Source: Candidatus Sphingomonas colombiensis | GTDB lineage: Bacteria; Pseudomonadota; Alphaproteobacteria; Sphingomonadales; Sphingomonadaceae | Direction of reading: 5' to 3' | NCBI GenBank assembly: GCA_029202845.1 | Contig: CP119315.1 | Span: 2,015,001-2,079,000, forward strand | DNA: 64,000 nucleotides | Shown here: piece after piece, positions 1 through 8,589 of the stretch | Layout: every line of letters begins with the position of its first letter | How positions within the stretch are numbered: the stretch's first letter is position 1 | Program-made: the position numbers and the translations under genes | Notes under the pieces: generated by a model | The model's input: the letters and a program-made list of their open reading frames with translations, nothing else | The model's database searches: none | Told to the model about the DNA's origin: nothing

Positions 1-130
1 GCTCGAAAAGGCTCGGGCGCGCGAGGCGAATGAAGAGGCCAAGCGCAAGCGGCTCGCGGCAGGTGAGCTGGGCCTCGACATCTACGACATGCGCGGCAAG
101 CTGGAGCAGATGGGGCTGAAATATGTCTGA
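1..130 (+). CDS. ligK: 4-carboxy-4-hydroxy-2-oxoadipate aldolase, C-terminal end (partial)
   Basis: Only the last 42 codons are in the window, read from base 2 to the TGA at 128-130. The peptide is a charged Lys/Arg/Glu-rich helix ending in DMRGKLEQMGLKYV, which fits the C-terminal tail of RraA-like aldolases such as LigK. That enzyme cleaves 4-carboxy-4-hydroxy-2-oxoadipate to pyruvate and oxaloacetate, the last step of protocatechuate 4,5-cleavage. The call leans on context: ligU starts inside this gene (8-bp overlap) and ligI follows, the ligK-ligU-ligI order known from Sphingobium SYK-6. The tail alone would not separate LigK from other RraA-family proteins. Confidence 0.7.
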   Translation, partial: LEKARAREANEEAKRKRLAAGELGLDIYDMRGKLEQMGLKYV

Positions 131-1184
131 GGCGGCTGGCGTGCGCTGCATTTGGATGCGCGGCGGCACCTCCAAGGGCGGCTATTTCCTCGCCGACGAG
201 CTTCCTGCCGATATCGCCGACCGCGATGCCTTTCTGCTCCGCGTGATGGGGTCGCCTGATCCGCGCCAGATCGACGGGATGGGCGGCGCTGATCCGCTGA
301 CCTCCAAGGTCGCGGTGGTGCGCAAATCGGCGCGGCCAGATGTCGATGTCGACTATTTGTTTCTTCAGGTTTTTGTCGATCAGGCGATCGTCGCTGACGC
401 GCAGAATTGCGGCAACATTCTCGCCGGGGTCGGACCGTTCGCGATCGAGCGTGGGCTGGTCAAACCGCAGGAAGCTGAGACACGCGTCGCAATCTTCATG
501 GAAAATACCGGGCAGGTAGCTGTGGCGACGGTGCGGACGCCCGGCGGTGAGATCGCTTATGCGGGTGGGGCGGCGATCAGCGGCGTGCCCGGTACCGCAT
601 CGCCGATCCCGCTTGCCTTCCGCGATACGGCTGGCTCCACCTGTGGCGCGCTACTGCCGACCGGCAACGGGGTGGATGAGATCAACGGTGTCGCGTGCAC
701 GCTGATCGACAATGGCATGCCCTGCGTCGTGCTGCGCGCCGAAAGCGTCGGGGTGACCGGCTATGAAGATCGCGACATGCTTGATGCAGATGGGGCGATG
801 AAAGCAAAGGTCGAGGCGATCCGCCTGGCCGCTGGGCCGTTGATGAATCTCGGCGATGTCGCCACGAAATCGGTGCCCAAGATGATGCTGGTCGCCGCCC
901 CGCGCGAGGGCGGAGCGGTCGCGGTGCGCTCGTTGATCCCGCATCGCGTTCACGCCTCGATCGGTGTGCTCGGCGCGGTCAGTGTCGCGACTGCGTGCTT
1001 GATCGAAGGATCGCCCGCGCATGCCGTCGCCAAAGTGCCCGATGGGCGCAGCAAGACGCTCGGCGTCGAGCATCCGAGTGGCGTCACCGAATGCGTGGTG
1101 ACGGTGGATGAGGCCGGGCAACCGGTGGAGGCGGGGATGCTGCGCACGGCGCGCAAGCTGATGGATGGAGTGGTTTTCGGATGA
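123..1184 (+). CDS. ligU: 4-oxalomesaconate tautomerase (PrpF family)
   Basis: 353 aa, the usual length for PrpF-family isomerases (two diaminopimelate-epimerase-like halves). The N-terminal motif WMRGGTSKG and the internal NCGN and GGADPLTSK segments are typical of the family, which shifts double bonds in tricarboxylate-like acids. LigU/GalD converts 4-oxalomesaconate into its allylic isomer so that the hydratase LigJ can act on it. The ATG overlaps the end of ligK by 8 bp and the stop overlaps the ligI start (ATGA), so the three genes are probably translationally coupled. AcnD-associated PrpF is the alternative, but the neighbours argue for the aromatic pathway. Confidence 0.88.
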   Translation: MSEAAGVRCIWMRGGTSKGGYFLADELPADIADRDAFLLRVMGSPDPRQIDGMGGADPLTSKVAVVRKSARPDVDVDYLFLQVFVDQAIVADAQNCGNILAGVGPFAIERGLVKPQEAETRVAIFMENTGQVAVATVRTPGGEIAYAGGAAISGVPGTASPIPLAFRDTAGSTCGALLPTGNGVDEINGVACTLIDNGMPCVVLRAESVGVTGYEDRDMLDADGAMKAKVEAIRLAAGPLMNLGDVATKSVPKMMLVAAPREGGAVAVRSLIPHRVHASIGVLGAVSVATACLIEGSPAHAVAKVPDGRSKTLGVEHPSGVTECVVTVDEAGQPVEAGMLRTARKLMDGVVFG

Positions 1185-2071
1185 GCAATGATCAAGCGGG
1201 CCGCATCCTGAGCTGGACGCAAAATCCGTCGAAACCCGATTTCACCCCCCCGGCCGGTGCGGTTGATGCGCATTGCCATGTGTTCGGGCCGATGGCGCAA
1301 TTCCCTTTCAGCGCGAAGGCCAAATATCTGCCGCAGGATGCGGGCGCGGAGACGTTGTTCGCGCTGCGCGACCGTCTCGGCTTCGGCCGCAACGTGATCG
1401 TTCAGGCGAGCTGCCACGGCACAGACAATGCTGCCACGCTCCACGCGATTGCGGTATCCAACGGACGTGCGCGCGGTGTCGCGGTGGTCGATCCCGCGAT
1501 CGACGATGCCGAACTCGATCGGCTGCACGCCGGCGGCATTCGCGGTATCCGGTTCAACTTCCTCAAGCGACTGGTCGATGATGCGCCGAAGGACAAATTC
1601 ATCGAAGTGTCGCACCGCATCGAGCGGCTGGGGTGGCATGTCGTAGTCTATTTCGAGGCGGACATATTGGAGGAATTGCGCCCGTTCCTCGCCGCGATCC
1701 CGGTGCCGCTGGTGATCGACCACATGGGCCGGCCGGATGTGTCGCAGGGAGCGGACGGGACCGACATGCGCGCATTTCGTGCGTTGCTCGACAGTCGCGA
1801 GGATATCTGGACCAAGGTGACCTGCCCGGACCGGCTCGATCCGAAGGGCGCACCTTATGACGATTTCGTTCGCGCGGTGCGGCCGCTGGTGGCGGACTAT
1901 TCGGATCGCGTGCTGTGGGGCACCGACTGGCCGCATCCCAATATGCAGGATGCTATCCCCGATGACGGCGCGCTGGTCGACGTGATCCCGCGTATCGCGC
2001 CGACGCCGGAGTTGCGGCGCAAGCTGCTCGTCGATAATCCGATGCGTCTGTATTGGCCGGAGGAAATGTGA
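1181..2071 (+). CDS. ligI: 2-pyrone-4,6-dicarboxylate hydrolase
   Basis: 296 aa amidohydrolase. LigI opens the lactone ring of 2-pyrone-4,6-dicarboxylate to give 4-oxalomesaconate, the substrate of LigU encoded just upstream. Visible catalytic motifs are DAHCHVFGP (H31 and H33), IDHMGRPDV, and GTDWPHPN with the base Asp, all in the spacing of the SYK-6 enzyme. The segments FNFLKRLVDDAPKDKF and YFEADILEEL are also very close to what I recall of SYK-6 LigI. The start is coupled to ligU by an ATGA overlap and the stop overlaps the next gene's GTG. The LigI family needs no bound metal, unlike most amidohydrolases. Confidence 0.93.
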   Translation: MSNDQAGRILSWTQNPSKPDFTPPAGAVDAHCHVFGPMAQFPFSAKAKYLPQDAGAETLFALRDRLGFGRNVIVQASCHGTDNAATLHAIAVSNGRARGVAVVDPAIDDAELDRLHAGGIRGIRFNFLKRLVDDAPKDKFIEVSHRIERLGWHVVVYFEADILEELRPFLAAIPVPLVIDHMGRPDVSQGADGTDMRAFRALLDSREDIWTKVTCPDRLDPKGAPYDDFVRAVRPLVADYSDRVLWGTDWPHPNMQDAIPDDGALVDVIPRIAPTPELRRKLLVDNPMRLYWPEEM

Positions 2072-3057
2072 ACGCAAAACGCCGGGTAGGCCCGTTCGAC
2101 GTCAATCCCCTCGCGCTCGGCTGCATGTCGTTGAGCCATGCTTATGGTTCGCCGCCGCCGCGCGAACAGGCGGTGCGACTGCTCAACCGCGCGCTCGATC
2201 TGGGCTACGATTTTCTCGACACCGCTGCGCTTTATGGGTTCGGCGCGAACGAGACGTTGCTGGGCGAGGCGATCGCGCATCGCCGGCAGGAATATGTCCT
2301 TGCTTCGAAATGCGGGATGACCGGGGTCGACGGCAAGCGCGTGATTGACGGGCGGCCAGAGACCCTGCTCGCGACGATCGATCAGTCGCTTGCTCGGCTC
2401 AACACCGATGTGATCGATCTCTATTACCTCCACCGTTGGGACAAGCAGGTGCCGATCGAGGAATCGGTCGGCGCGCTTTCACGAATGGTGGAGGCGGGGA
2501 AAATCCGCGCGATCGGCCTCAGCGAAATCTCGGCCGCGACACTGCGCCGGGCGCACGCGGTGCATCCGATCGCGGCTGTGCAAAACGAATATTCGCCATG
2601 GTCGCGCAATGTCGAACTAGGCGTGCTGGAGGCGACGCGTGAATTGGGGACGTCGCTGGTCGCCTTTTCACCCGTAGCGCGTGGTTTCCTCGCCGACGCG
2701 GTGCATTCGCCAGACGATCTCGAGCAGGGCGACATCCGTCGTTCCATGCCGCGTTTTCAGGGTGAAAATCTTCAGCGGAACCTCGAATTGCTCGCGCGTT
2801 TCCGAGCGCTTGCGAAGGGGGCAGGTTACACGCCGGCGCAATTGTCGCTCGGCTGGGTGCTGTCGCGCGGGCCGCATCTCACCGCGATCCCCGGAACGAC
2901 GTCGCTCAATCATCTCGAGGAGAATTTCGCGGCCCCGACGAGCCTGCCGGCCAGCATTCTCGACCAGGTCGACCGGCTGATGACGCCGGAAGCGATCGCC
3001 GGCCCGCGCTATCCCGCCGTGACTCAAACGGAGATCGATACCGAGGAGTTTTCCTGA
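2068..3057 (+). CDS. aldo/keto reductase
   Basis: 329 aa TIM-barrel NADPH-dependent oxidoreductase. Family features in order are the N-terminal GCMSLSHAYG, the DTAALYG motif (catalytic Asp and Tyr), the SKCG Lys, YYLHRWD with the catalytic His, and the NADPH-binding GTTSLNHLEEN near the C-terminus. I chose GTG at 2068 because GGAGGA at 2059-2064 precedes it and it overlaps the ligI stop; an upstream TTG in frame has no such site. Coupling to ligI suggests a role with an aldehyde or keto intermediate of aromatic catabolism, but the substrate cannot be read from sequence. In SYK-6 this slot is, as I recall, held by the lignostilbene dioxygenase gene. Confidence 0.88.
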   Translation: MNAKRRVGPFDVNPLALGCMSLSHAYGSPPPREQAVRLLNRALDLGYDFLDTAALYGFGANETLLGEAIAHRRQEYVLASKCGMTGVDGKRVIDGRPETLLATIDQSLARLNTDVIDLYYLHRWDKQVPIEESVGALSRMVEAGKIRAIGLSEISAATLRRAHAVHPIAAVQNEYSPWSRNVELGVLEATRELGTSLVAFSPVARGFLADAVHSPDDLEQGDIRRSMPRFQGENLQRNLELLARFRALAKGAGYTPAQLSLGWVLSRGPHLTAIPGTTSLNHLEENFAAPTSLPASILDQVDRLMTPEAIAGPRYPAVTQTEIDTEEFS

Positions 3058-3064
3058 CGATCGA

Positions 3065-4090
3065 TCAGGGTAGCAGCAGCGATGCGTCCCCATAGGAATA
3101 GAAACGGTAGTCGCGCTCGATTGCATGGGCATAGGCCGCTTGCATTCGATCGAGCCCCATCAGTGCGCTGACCAGCATGAACAGCGTCGATCGCGGCAGG
3201 TGGAAGTTGGTGACAAGACCGTCGATCCCGCGAAAGCGATAGCCAGGAGTGATGAAGATCGCGGTGTCGCCCTCGAACGGGCGGATGATGCCGTCAAGGC
3301 CGGCGGCGCTTTCGATCAGCCGCAACGAGGTAGTGCCGACAGAGATCACCCGGCCGCCGTTAGCTCGCGTGGCGTTGAGGAGATCGGCGGTGGCCTGATC
3401 GATCCGGCCCCATTCGGCGTGCATCACATGATCGTCGGTATCGTCGGCCTTCACCGGCAGGAAGGTGCCGGCGCCGACATGCAGTGTGAGCGTAGTGTGG
3501 TTCACCCCTGCGCCGTCCAGCGCGGCGATCAGCCCGGGCGTGAAGTGCAACGCGGCGGTGGGGGCCGCGACGGCGCCCGCTTCGCGCGCGAACATCGTTT
3601 GGTAGTCATCGGCATCGCGCGCGTCGGTGGGGCGCTTGGCAGCGATATAGGGCGGGAGCGGCATCCGCCCCGCGCGTTCGAGCAGTAGCTCGACCGGCTC
3701 GTCCCCGGCGAAGTCGAGCGCAATACTGCCGTCCGCGCCCCGATCGCTCGCCATCGCGCTGACGTCGGCGCCGAAATCGATCATGTCGCCGTCGCGCACC
3801 CGCTTGGCATTGCGGACGAAGGCGCGCCAGCGGCGCGGTCCCTCGCGTTTGTGGAGTGTCGCGCCGATCCGCGCATTGCCGCGCATGCCTTCAAGCTGGG
3901 CGGGGATCACGCGCGTATCGTTGAAGACCAGGAGGTCGCCCGCGCGCAATTCGCTCGGCAGATCGCTGACCGTCCGGTCGTGCATGCCGTCGCCGCGCAC
4001 CACCAGCATCCGTGCGGATTCGCGTGGTGAAGCCGGGCGGAGTGCTATTCGCTCAGCCGGCAGCGTAAAATCGAACAAGTCGACGTTCAT
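3065..4090 (-). CDS. queA: S-adenosylmethionine:tRNA ribosyltransferase-isomerase
   Basis: 341 aa, the normal QueA length. QueA moves the ribosyl part of SAM onto preQ1 in tRNA to make epoxyqueuosine. The N-terminus VDLFDFTLPAERIALRP, the LVFNDTRVIPA segment and GLVTNFHLPRSTLFMLVSAL near the C-terminus are family hallmarks. The ATG at 4090 has a GAGGG site about 5 bases upstream. It is the last gene of a minus-strand run (xseB-ispA-coaD-cyclophilin-queA) and converges on the aldo/keto reductase with only 7 bases between stops. The tgt gene that often accompanies queA is not in the window. Confidence 0.96.
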   Translation of the reverse strand: MNVDLFDFTLPAERIALRPASPRESARMLVVRGDGMHDRTVSDLPSELRAGDLLVFNDTRVIPAQLEGMRGNARIGATLHKREGPRRWRAFVRNAKRVRDGDMIDFGADVSAMASDRGADGSIALDFAGDEPVELLLERAGRMPLPPYIAAKRPTDARDADDYQTMFAREAGAVAAPTAALHFTPGLIAALDGAGVNHTTLTLHVGAGTFLPVKADDTDDHVMHAEWGRIDQATADLLNATRANGGRVISVGTTSLRLIESAAGLDGIIRPFEGDTAIFITPGYRFRGIDGLVTNFHLPRSTLFMLVSALMGLDRMQAAYAHAIERDYRFYSYGDASLLLP

Positions 4091-4113
4091 GGTTACCCTC
4101 GCGCGACGGCGCG

Positions 4114-4827
4114 TTACGGTTTCTTCGGTTTGGCCGGAGCCTTGGCGGGGGCGGCCTTCGCAGCGCCAGGCAGCGCGACCGGGCCGAGCACGGCCGCCGC
4201 GTTCACCGCCGGCGGCGGGGCGGGCTGATAGGCCGGAGGATTGTCGCTGGCGATATAGGCATGGACGATGCGCGTCGGGTTCGCCGGTGGCTCGCCGCGT
4301 TCGATCCCGTCGACATATTGCATCCCCTCGATCACGCGCCCGAAGACGGTATATTTGTGATCGAGCGCGAGCTTCGGCTGAAGGACGATATAGAACTGGC
4401 TATTGGCGCTGTCGTCCGACTGGGCACGCGCCGCCGCCACCGCGCCACGCACGTGAGGCAGGTAATTGAACTCCGCCTTCAGGTCCGGCAGCGTGGAGCC
4501 GCCTGTCCCGTCGCCCTTCGGATCGCCGCCCTGCGCCATGAAGCCGTCGATCACACGGTGAAAGACCAGCCCGTCATAAAAATGCTGGCGGGTGAGCATC
4601 TTGATCCGTTCGACCATCAGCGGGGCGACATCGGGGCGCAGCCAAATCGTCACGCGACCGCCGTCCGAAAGATCGAGCAACCACTGGTTGGTCGTATCGG
4701 TCATCGGCGGCGGTGCGGCACGCACCACCGGCGCCGCGGTCTGCACGACCGTATCCTTCTTCTCCTTGGCGATGGCCGGAGCCGACGCGAGCGCACCAAG
4801 GATCGCTACCATAGCAAAGAAACGCAT
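4114..4827 (-). CDS. peptidyl-prolyl cis-trans isomerase, cyclophilin type, exported
   Basis: 237 aa with a clear signal peptide (MRFFAMVAILGALASAPAIA) and so probably periplasmic. The cyclophilin core carries FHRVIDGFMAQGGDPKGDGT with the catalytic Arg and the substrate-pocket Phe-Met, then NSQFYIVL and YTVFGRVIEGM. The C-terminal 40 residues are Ala/Pro/Lys-rich and probably disordered. I start at the ATG at 4827 rather than the TTG one codon earlier because it is followed directly by the signal peptide and GGAAAG lies 8-9 bases upstream. It sits between coaD and queA, an order common in alphaproteobacteria. It probably helps fold exported proteins. Confidence 0.93.
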   Translation of the reverse strand: MRFFAMVAILGALASAPAIAKEKKDTVVQTAAPVVRAAPPPMTDTTNQWLLDLSDGGRVTIWLRPDVAPLMVERIKMLTRQHFYDGLVFHRVIDGFMAQGGDPKGDGTGGSTLPDLKAEFNYLPHVRGAVAAARAQSDDSANSQFYIVLQPKLALDHKYTVFGRVIEGMQYVDGIERGEPPANPTRIVHAYIASDNPPAYQPAPPPAVNAAAVLGPVALPGAAKAAPAKAPAKPKKP

Positions 4828-4895
4828 CAATCGGACTTTCCAGCTCAGTTACCGCGCGCCGTAGAGCATAGCGCCGCTTGCGCCAATCTGAACCT

Positions 4896-5402
4896 TCACA
4901 CGCCGCGCCGGCCGAGCACCTGGACGCGCGCCATCACTTCCTCGCGCACGCTGGGTGTGACGAACTTGCCGATCTCGCCGCCGAAGATCGCGATTTCCTT
5001 CACCAATCGCGAGGCGATCGGCTGGAGCGCGACATCGGCCATCAGAAAGATCGTCTCGATCGTGGCGTTGAGCTGCTGATTCATGCCCGCCATCTGATAT
5101 TCATATTCGAAATCGGCGACCGCGCGCAGCCCGCGCACGATCACGCTGGCGCCCTCGCGCTCGGCGAAGTCCATCAGCAGCGAATCGAAGCTGACGACCC
5201 GGATATCGGCATCGATCGACTCCACTTCGCGTTCGACGATCGCCATCCGTTCGGGCAGCGAGAACATCGGGGATTTGGATGGATTGGTCGTGACGCCGAT
5301 CACCAGCCGATCGACCAGCTTCGCGCCGCGCCGGATGATGTCCATATGGCCCAGCGTGATTGGATCGAAAGTGCCGGGGTAAACGCCGATACGGGTACTC
5401 AT
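4896..5402 (-). CDS. coaD: phosphopantetheine adenylyltransferase
   Basis: 168 aa nucleotidyltransferase, within the normal CoaD length. It adenylates 4'-phosphopantetheine to dephospho-CoA, the fourth step of CoA synthesis. The N-terminus YPGTFDPITLGHMDII contains the T-x-G-H nucleotidyl-transfer motif; NPSKSPMF, GLRAVADFEYEYQMAGMN and the C-terminal VKEIAIFGGEIGKFV match the family. I chose ATG 5402 because it gives the family N-terminus exactly and GAGG lies just upstream; a longer reading would run into ispA. The start is 4 bases past the ispA stop, so the two genes are probably co-translated. Confidence 0.97.
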   Translation of the reverse strand: MSTRIGVYPGTFDPITLGHMDIIRRGAKLVDRLVIGVTTNPSKSPMFSLPERMAIVEREVESIDADIRVVSFDSLLMDFAEREGASVIVRGLRAVADFEYEYQMAGMNQQLNATIETIFLMADVALQPIASRLVKEIAIFGGEIGKFVTPSVREEVMARVQVLGRRGV

Positions 5403-5406
5403 AACC

Positions 5407-6303
5407 TCAACGATCCCTTTCCAGCACGTAACGCGCGATATCGCGCAACAAATCCGCTTCCCGCCCATAATGGCGCAGATGCTCGATCGCCTGATCGATG
5501 AGCAGCCGGCTACGCTCGCGCGCGGGCTCCACGCCGAGCAGCGAGACGAACGTCTCCTTGCCGGCGCCGGCATCCTTGCGCAGTTTCTTGCCGACGACCG
5601 CCTCATTGCCCTCAACGTCGATCAGGTCGTCGACGATCTGGAAGGCGAGGCCGATGTCGCGGGCATAACCGCGCAGGCGGGTGCGACCTTCCGGCGCCAC
5701 GTGACCGAGGATCGCGCCTGCCTCCACCGCCGCGGAAATCAGCGCCCCGGTCTTCATCGCCTGCAATCGGCCTACAGTGGCGAGATCGAAGCGCGCGCGC
5801 TCCGCCTCCAGATCCATCATCTGGCCGCCGGCCATCCCGGCCGGCCCGGCGGCGCGGGCGAGATCGAGCGTCAGTTCGGCGCGGACGAACGGATCGGGGT
5901 GGGTCGCCGGGTCCGCCAGCACCTCGAATGCGAGCGCGTGCAGGCAATCGCCGGCAAGGATCGCGGTCGCCTCGTTGAACGCCTTGTGGACGGTGGGCTT
6001 GCCCCGCCGCATGTCATCATTGTCCATCGCCGGCAGATCATCGTGGATCAGCGAATAGACGTGGATCGATTCCAGCGCAGTGGCCACGCGCGCGGTGTAA
6101 TCCCGATCGCAACCGAATATTTGCGCGGTCGCGAAAACGAGCAGGGGACGCAGCCGCTTGCCCCCGCCGATCGCGGCATGGCGCATCGCGCGATACAGGT
6201 CGGCACGGGAATCGTCCGGAATCGCCAACAGCGTATCGAAACGGGCATCGATCTCGCGCGCGGTTTCGGCCAGTGCCGCCTGAAGCGCGGGCGAAGGGTT
6301 CAT
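5407..6303 (-). CDS. ispA: polyprenyl synthetase (farnesyl/geranylgeranyl diphosphate synthase)
   Basis: 298 aa trans-isoprenyl diphosphate synthase. The GGGKRLRP segment (residues 46-53) and the two Asp-rich motifs, HDDLPAMDNDD (about 87-97) and DDLID near residue 225, bind the Mg-diphosphate substrates. The residues just before the first Asp motif are of the farnesyl synthase type, supplying C15 for quinones, carotenoids and undecaprenyl carriers; a geranylgeranyl product cannot be excluded. The ATG overlaps the xseB stop (ATGA), and coaD follows 4 bases after the stop. Confidence 0.93.
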   Translation of the reverse strand: MNPSPALQAALAETAREIDARFDTLLAIPDDSRADLYRAMRHAAIGGGKRLRPLLVFATAQIFGCDRDYTARVATALESIHVYSLIHDDLPAMDNDDMRRGKPTVHKAFNEATAILAGDCLHALAFEVLADPATHPDPFVRAELTLDLARAAGPAGMAGGQMMDLEAERARFDLATVGRLQAMKTGALISAAVEAGAILGHVAPEGRTRLRGYARDIGLAFQIVDDLIDVEGNEAVVGKKLRKDAGAGKETFVSLLGVEPARERSRLLIDQAIEHLRHYGREADLLRDIARYVLERDR

Positions 6304-6551
6304 CCTGCGGTGAACGGCGTGGTGCTGGCGCGGCCTTCCGCATCAAGCCGGATCGCCTCGATCCGCGCCTGCGCGGCATCAAGACGCTCGGCGCAGCGCG
6401 CGCGCAGCGCATTGCCGCGCTCATAAAGGTCGATAGCCTCGGCCAGCGGCGTTTCGCCGGATTCCAGCTTGTGAACGATCGCTTCCAGCTCGCGCAGCGC
6501 GGCCTCGAACGTCATTGTCGCGATTGCATTTTCGTCGGGTGCGGACGCCAT
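6300..6551 (-). CDS. xseB: exodeoxyribonuclease VII small subunit
   Basis: 83 aa, typical of XseB. The domain begins MTFEAALRELEAIVHKLESGETPLAEA and continues through LYERGNALRARCAERLDAA, the usual two-helix coiled coil. XseB binds XseA to form the processive single-strand exonuclease VII. I chose ATG 6551 because it gives the common length; a longer version would add an atypical Pro/Arg-rich lead. It is first in the run xseB-ispA-coaD and overlaps ispA by 4 bases. The pairing of xseB with ispA is widespread in proteobacteria. xseA is not in the window. Confidence 0.95.
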   Translation of the reverse strand: MASAPDENAIATMTFEAALRELEAIVHKLESGETPLAEAIDLYERGNALRARCAERLDAAQARIEAIRLDAEGRASTTPFTAG

Positions 6552-6602
6552 GCGCCGGCTATGCGGCAGGGGCTGGCCGGGGGTCAAGGACGATGGCGAC
6601 CC

Positions 6603-6800
6603 TCAGCGTGCGTTGTACAGCCTCACCAGCACCGAAACGCCGAACAAGCCCAATTCAAGCGTGGCGTGTTTGCCGGGCTCCGCATTGATTACCGAATCGG
6701 TCCCCGGCAGGTTGAGCGCGATCAGCGGACGGCGTTCGCCCACGCCAGCGATCAGCAGCGCGGCGGCGATCAGCAATATGGCGCGACGACGACGTTCCAT
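6603..6800 (-). CDS. small single-pass membrane protein, unknown
   Basis: 65 aa, not recognised. A basic N-terminus (MERRRR) precedes one hydrophobic segment (AILLIAAALLIAGVG), then a polar stretch and a mildly hydrophobic C-terminus (LGLFGVSVLVRLYNAR). It lies alone between xseB and a diguanylate cyclase on the same strand, with about 50 bases before xseB. The compact spacing and the clean N-in, C-out pattern support a real gene, but the length is within chance for this GC content. No function is proposed. Confidence 0.5.
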   Translation of the reverse strand: MERRRRAILLIAAALLIAGVGERRPLIALNLPGTDSVINAEPGKHATLELGLFGVSVLVRLYNAR

Positions 6801-6841
6801 GCCCGGTTTCTTAGCGAATTTGGGCGCAACGCGAAAGAGGC

Positions 6842-8518
6842 TCAGGCCGCGATCGAACCGAGCGCATGTCGCACCCGGTCTCGACCGGCCGACTTTGCGG
6901 CGAACAAGGCCTGATCGGCGTTTCGATAGAGGTTTTTCCAGTCCTGCTCCCCGGCGATCGGCCCGGTACAGGTGCCGAGCGAAACGGTCACCCGGATATC
7001 GAATGGCATCCGCTCGCCGCGCACGCGCGACAGCACGTCGCCGGAGAGATCCTGCCCGTGATCCGGCACGAGCAACGCGAACTCCTCGCCGCCCAGGCGC
7101 GCGATCAGCGCATCCGGCGGCGCGGCGGTGCGCAGCGCGCGCGCTATCACCCGCAACACCTCGTCACCGCCATCGTGGCCCAGCGCCGCATTGACCGCCT
7201 TGAAATGATCGATGTCGGCCAGCACCAGCAGATGTGGTTGCTCCCGCCCGATCGCGGCGCGCAGGAATCCGCGCCGGTTGAGCAGGCCGGTGAGCGGATC
7301 GACATCCGCCAGCAACCGCGCGGCGATCTCCTTCTCACGCGCCTCGTCCCGCTCAACGGCGATCAGGCGGAAGCGATAGGCGATCGCCAGGCTGGAGAGC
7401 AGGGCTTCCACCGTCATCGACAGGATGGTCGAATTGTCGAGCAGGAAGCTCCACGGGACGAGGTGAAAATTTTCCGCCACCCGCAGCCCCGCCACCACCA
7501 CCGGCGCGGCCCATGACACGGTGAACAGCCACAGGTAATTGCTGCGCTTGCGCCACGCCTGCCACAGAATGAATGGGACCAGCGCGATCAAGAGCGTGAA
7601 ACTGGCCCCATAGAGCCAGTCGAGCAGGTCCATCCGCCACGGCGCCAGCGCGATCACGACAACCGGCGTCATCAGCAACACGACCGACACGCCGTTTGCA
7701 GCGCGGCCGATCCACCCATCGAATACGTCGCGCTCGAAGAAGCTGCGCGCGAACGCGAGCGCACTGGTCGCGGAGATCGAGAGCAACAGATAATTGACCC
7801 GCAGCCGTTCGTTGTTCTCCATTCCGGGAAAGACCCAGGCCATCGCCCCGGAAGAGGTGAAAGCATAGAGCATCAGACCGGCCACCATCCCGCAATAGGC
7901 GAGCTGGAATCTGTGTTTCAGCGCCCCCCACAGCGCGAGATTGTACACGAGCAAGGCGATGCAAAGCCCCCCGAACGCGCTGTAGAGCGATCCGAGCAGC
8001 AGATCGGAGCGCGCGCTTTCGTGTAAAGTGGCAAGGCGAGGCCCGACCACGACGCCGCGCGCGTTGCCGGCGCCATGCACCTGCCACAGCAGGCGCGTCA
8101 CCGGGGCGGCGCGCGCCGGCAGCGCGCGTTCGAACATCGCGCCCATTCGTATCGAGCGCGTGGCGGCGCGGCCGTCCATATGATCGCGCAGCACCACGCC
8201 ATCGGCATAGACGATGTAGAGCGTGGCAGAATCCTGCCATACGCTCGCCGTTCGGATCGTCGCCGCGTGCGTCGAAAGCGGTGCGGAGCGAATCCAATAA
8301 TCGCCGGGGCCGAAATCGGTCTGTTGCCGCGTGCAATCATAGCGATCGTCGGCGCGGAGCATCGCCGCAGCCGTGTCCCCCGCCCGAATTCGCGCGATGC
8401 AGACGGCGACCGGGGTGCCGGGAATGCCCCGTTGCGCCGCCGCCGGCCAAGCCGTCAGCAGCGCCAGGAAGGAGATGAGCGCCCCGTAAAACAATCTTAA
8501 AGTCGTGCGACCCGACAT
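6842..8518 (-). CDS. membrane diguanylate cyclase (7TMR-DISM type, GGDEF)
   Basis: About 558 aa. In order: a signal peptide ending in PAAAQ, a periplasmic sensor region of about 150 residues, seven hydrophobic segments between roughly residues 175 and 385 (7TMR-DISM-like), a short linker helix, and a C-terminal GGDEF domain. The active site reads RLGGEEF with the DPLTGLLNRRGF entry motif intact, so it should make c-di-GMP from GTP. The RxxD inhibitory site upstream of GGEEF is absent (PPDA instead), so product feedback is probably lost. The start is uncertain: ATG 8518 begins the signal peptide cleanly, ATG 8542 adds eight residues, and neither has a strong ribosome site. A second cyclase gene lies upstream on the same strand. 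Confidence 0.88.
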   Translation of the reverse strand: MSGRTTLRLFYGALISFLALLTAWPAAAQRGIPGTPVAVCIARIRAGDTAAAMLRADDRYDCTRQQTDFGPGDYWIRSAPLSTHAATIRTASVWQDSATLYIVYADGVVLRDHMDGRAATRSIRMGAMFERALPARAAPVTRLLWQVHGAGNARGVVVGPRLATLHESARSDLLLGSLYSAFGGLCIALLVYNLALWGALKHRFQLAYCGMVAGLMLYAFTSSGAMAWVFPGMENNERLRVNYLLLSISATSALAFARSFFERDVFDGWIGRAANGVSVVLLMTPVVVIALAPWRMDLLDWLYGASFTLLIALVPFILWQAWRKRSNYLWLFTVSWAAPVVVAGLRVAENFHLVPWSFLLDNSTILSMTVEALLSSLAIAYRFRLIAVERDEAREKEIAARLLADVDPLTGLLNRRGFLRAAIGREQPHLLVLADIDHFKAVNAALGHDGGDEVLRVIARALRTAAPPDALIARLGGEEFALLVPDHGQDLSGDVLSRVRGERMPFDIRVTVSLGTCTGPIAGEQDWKNLYRNADQALFAAKSAGRDRVRHALGSIAA

Positions 8519-8589
8519 GACCGGTGCTCTAGCCGCAAGCATCCGAACAGATCGTAAACGAGCCGAAAAGGATTTTTCGCGATGCGGGT

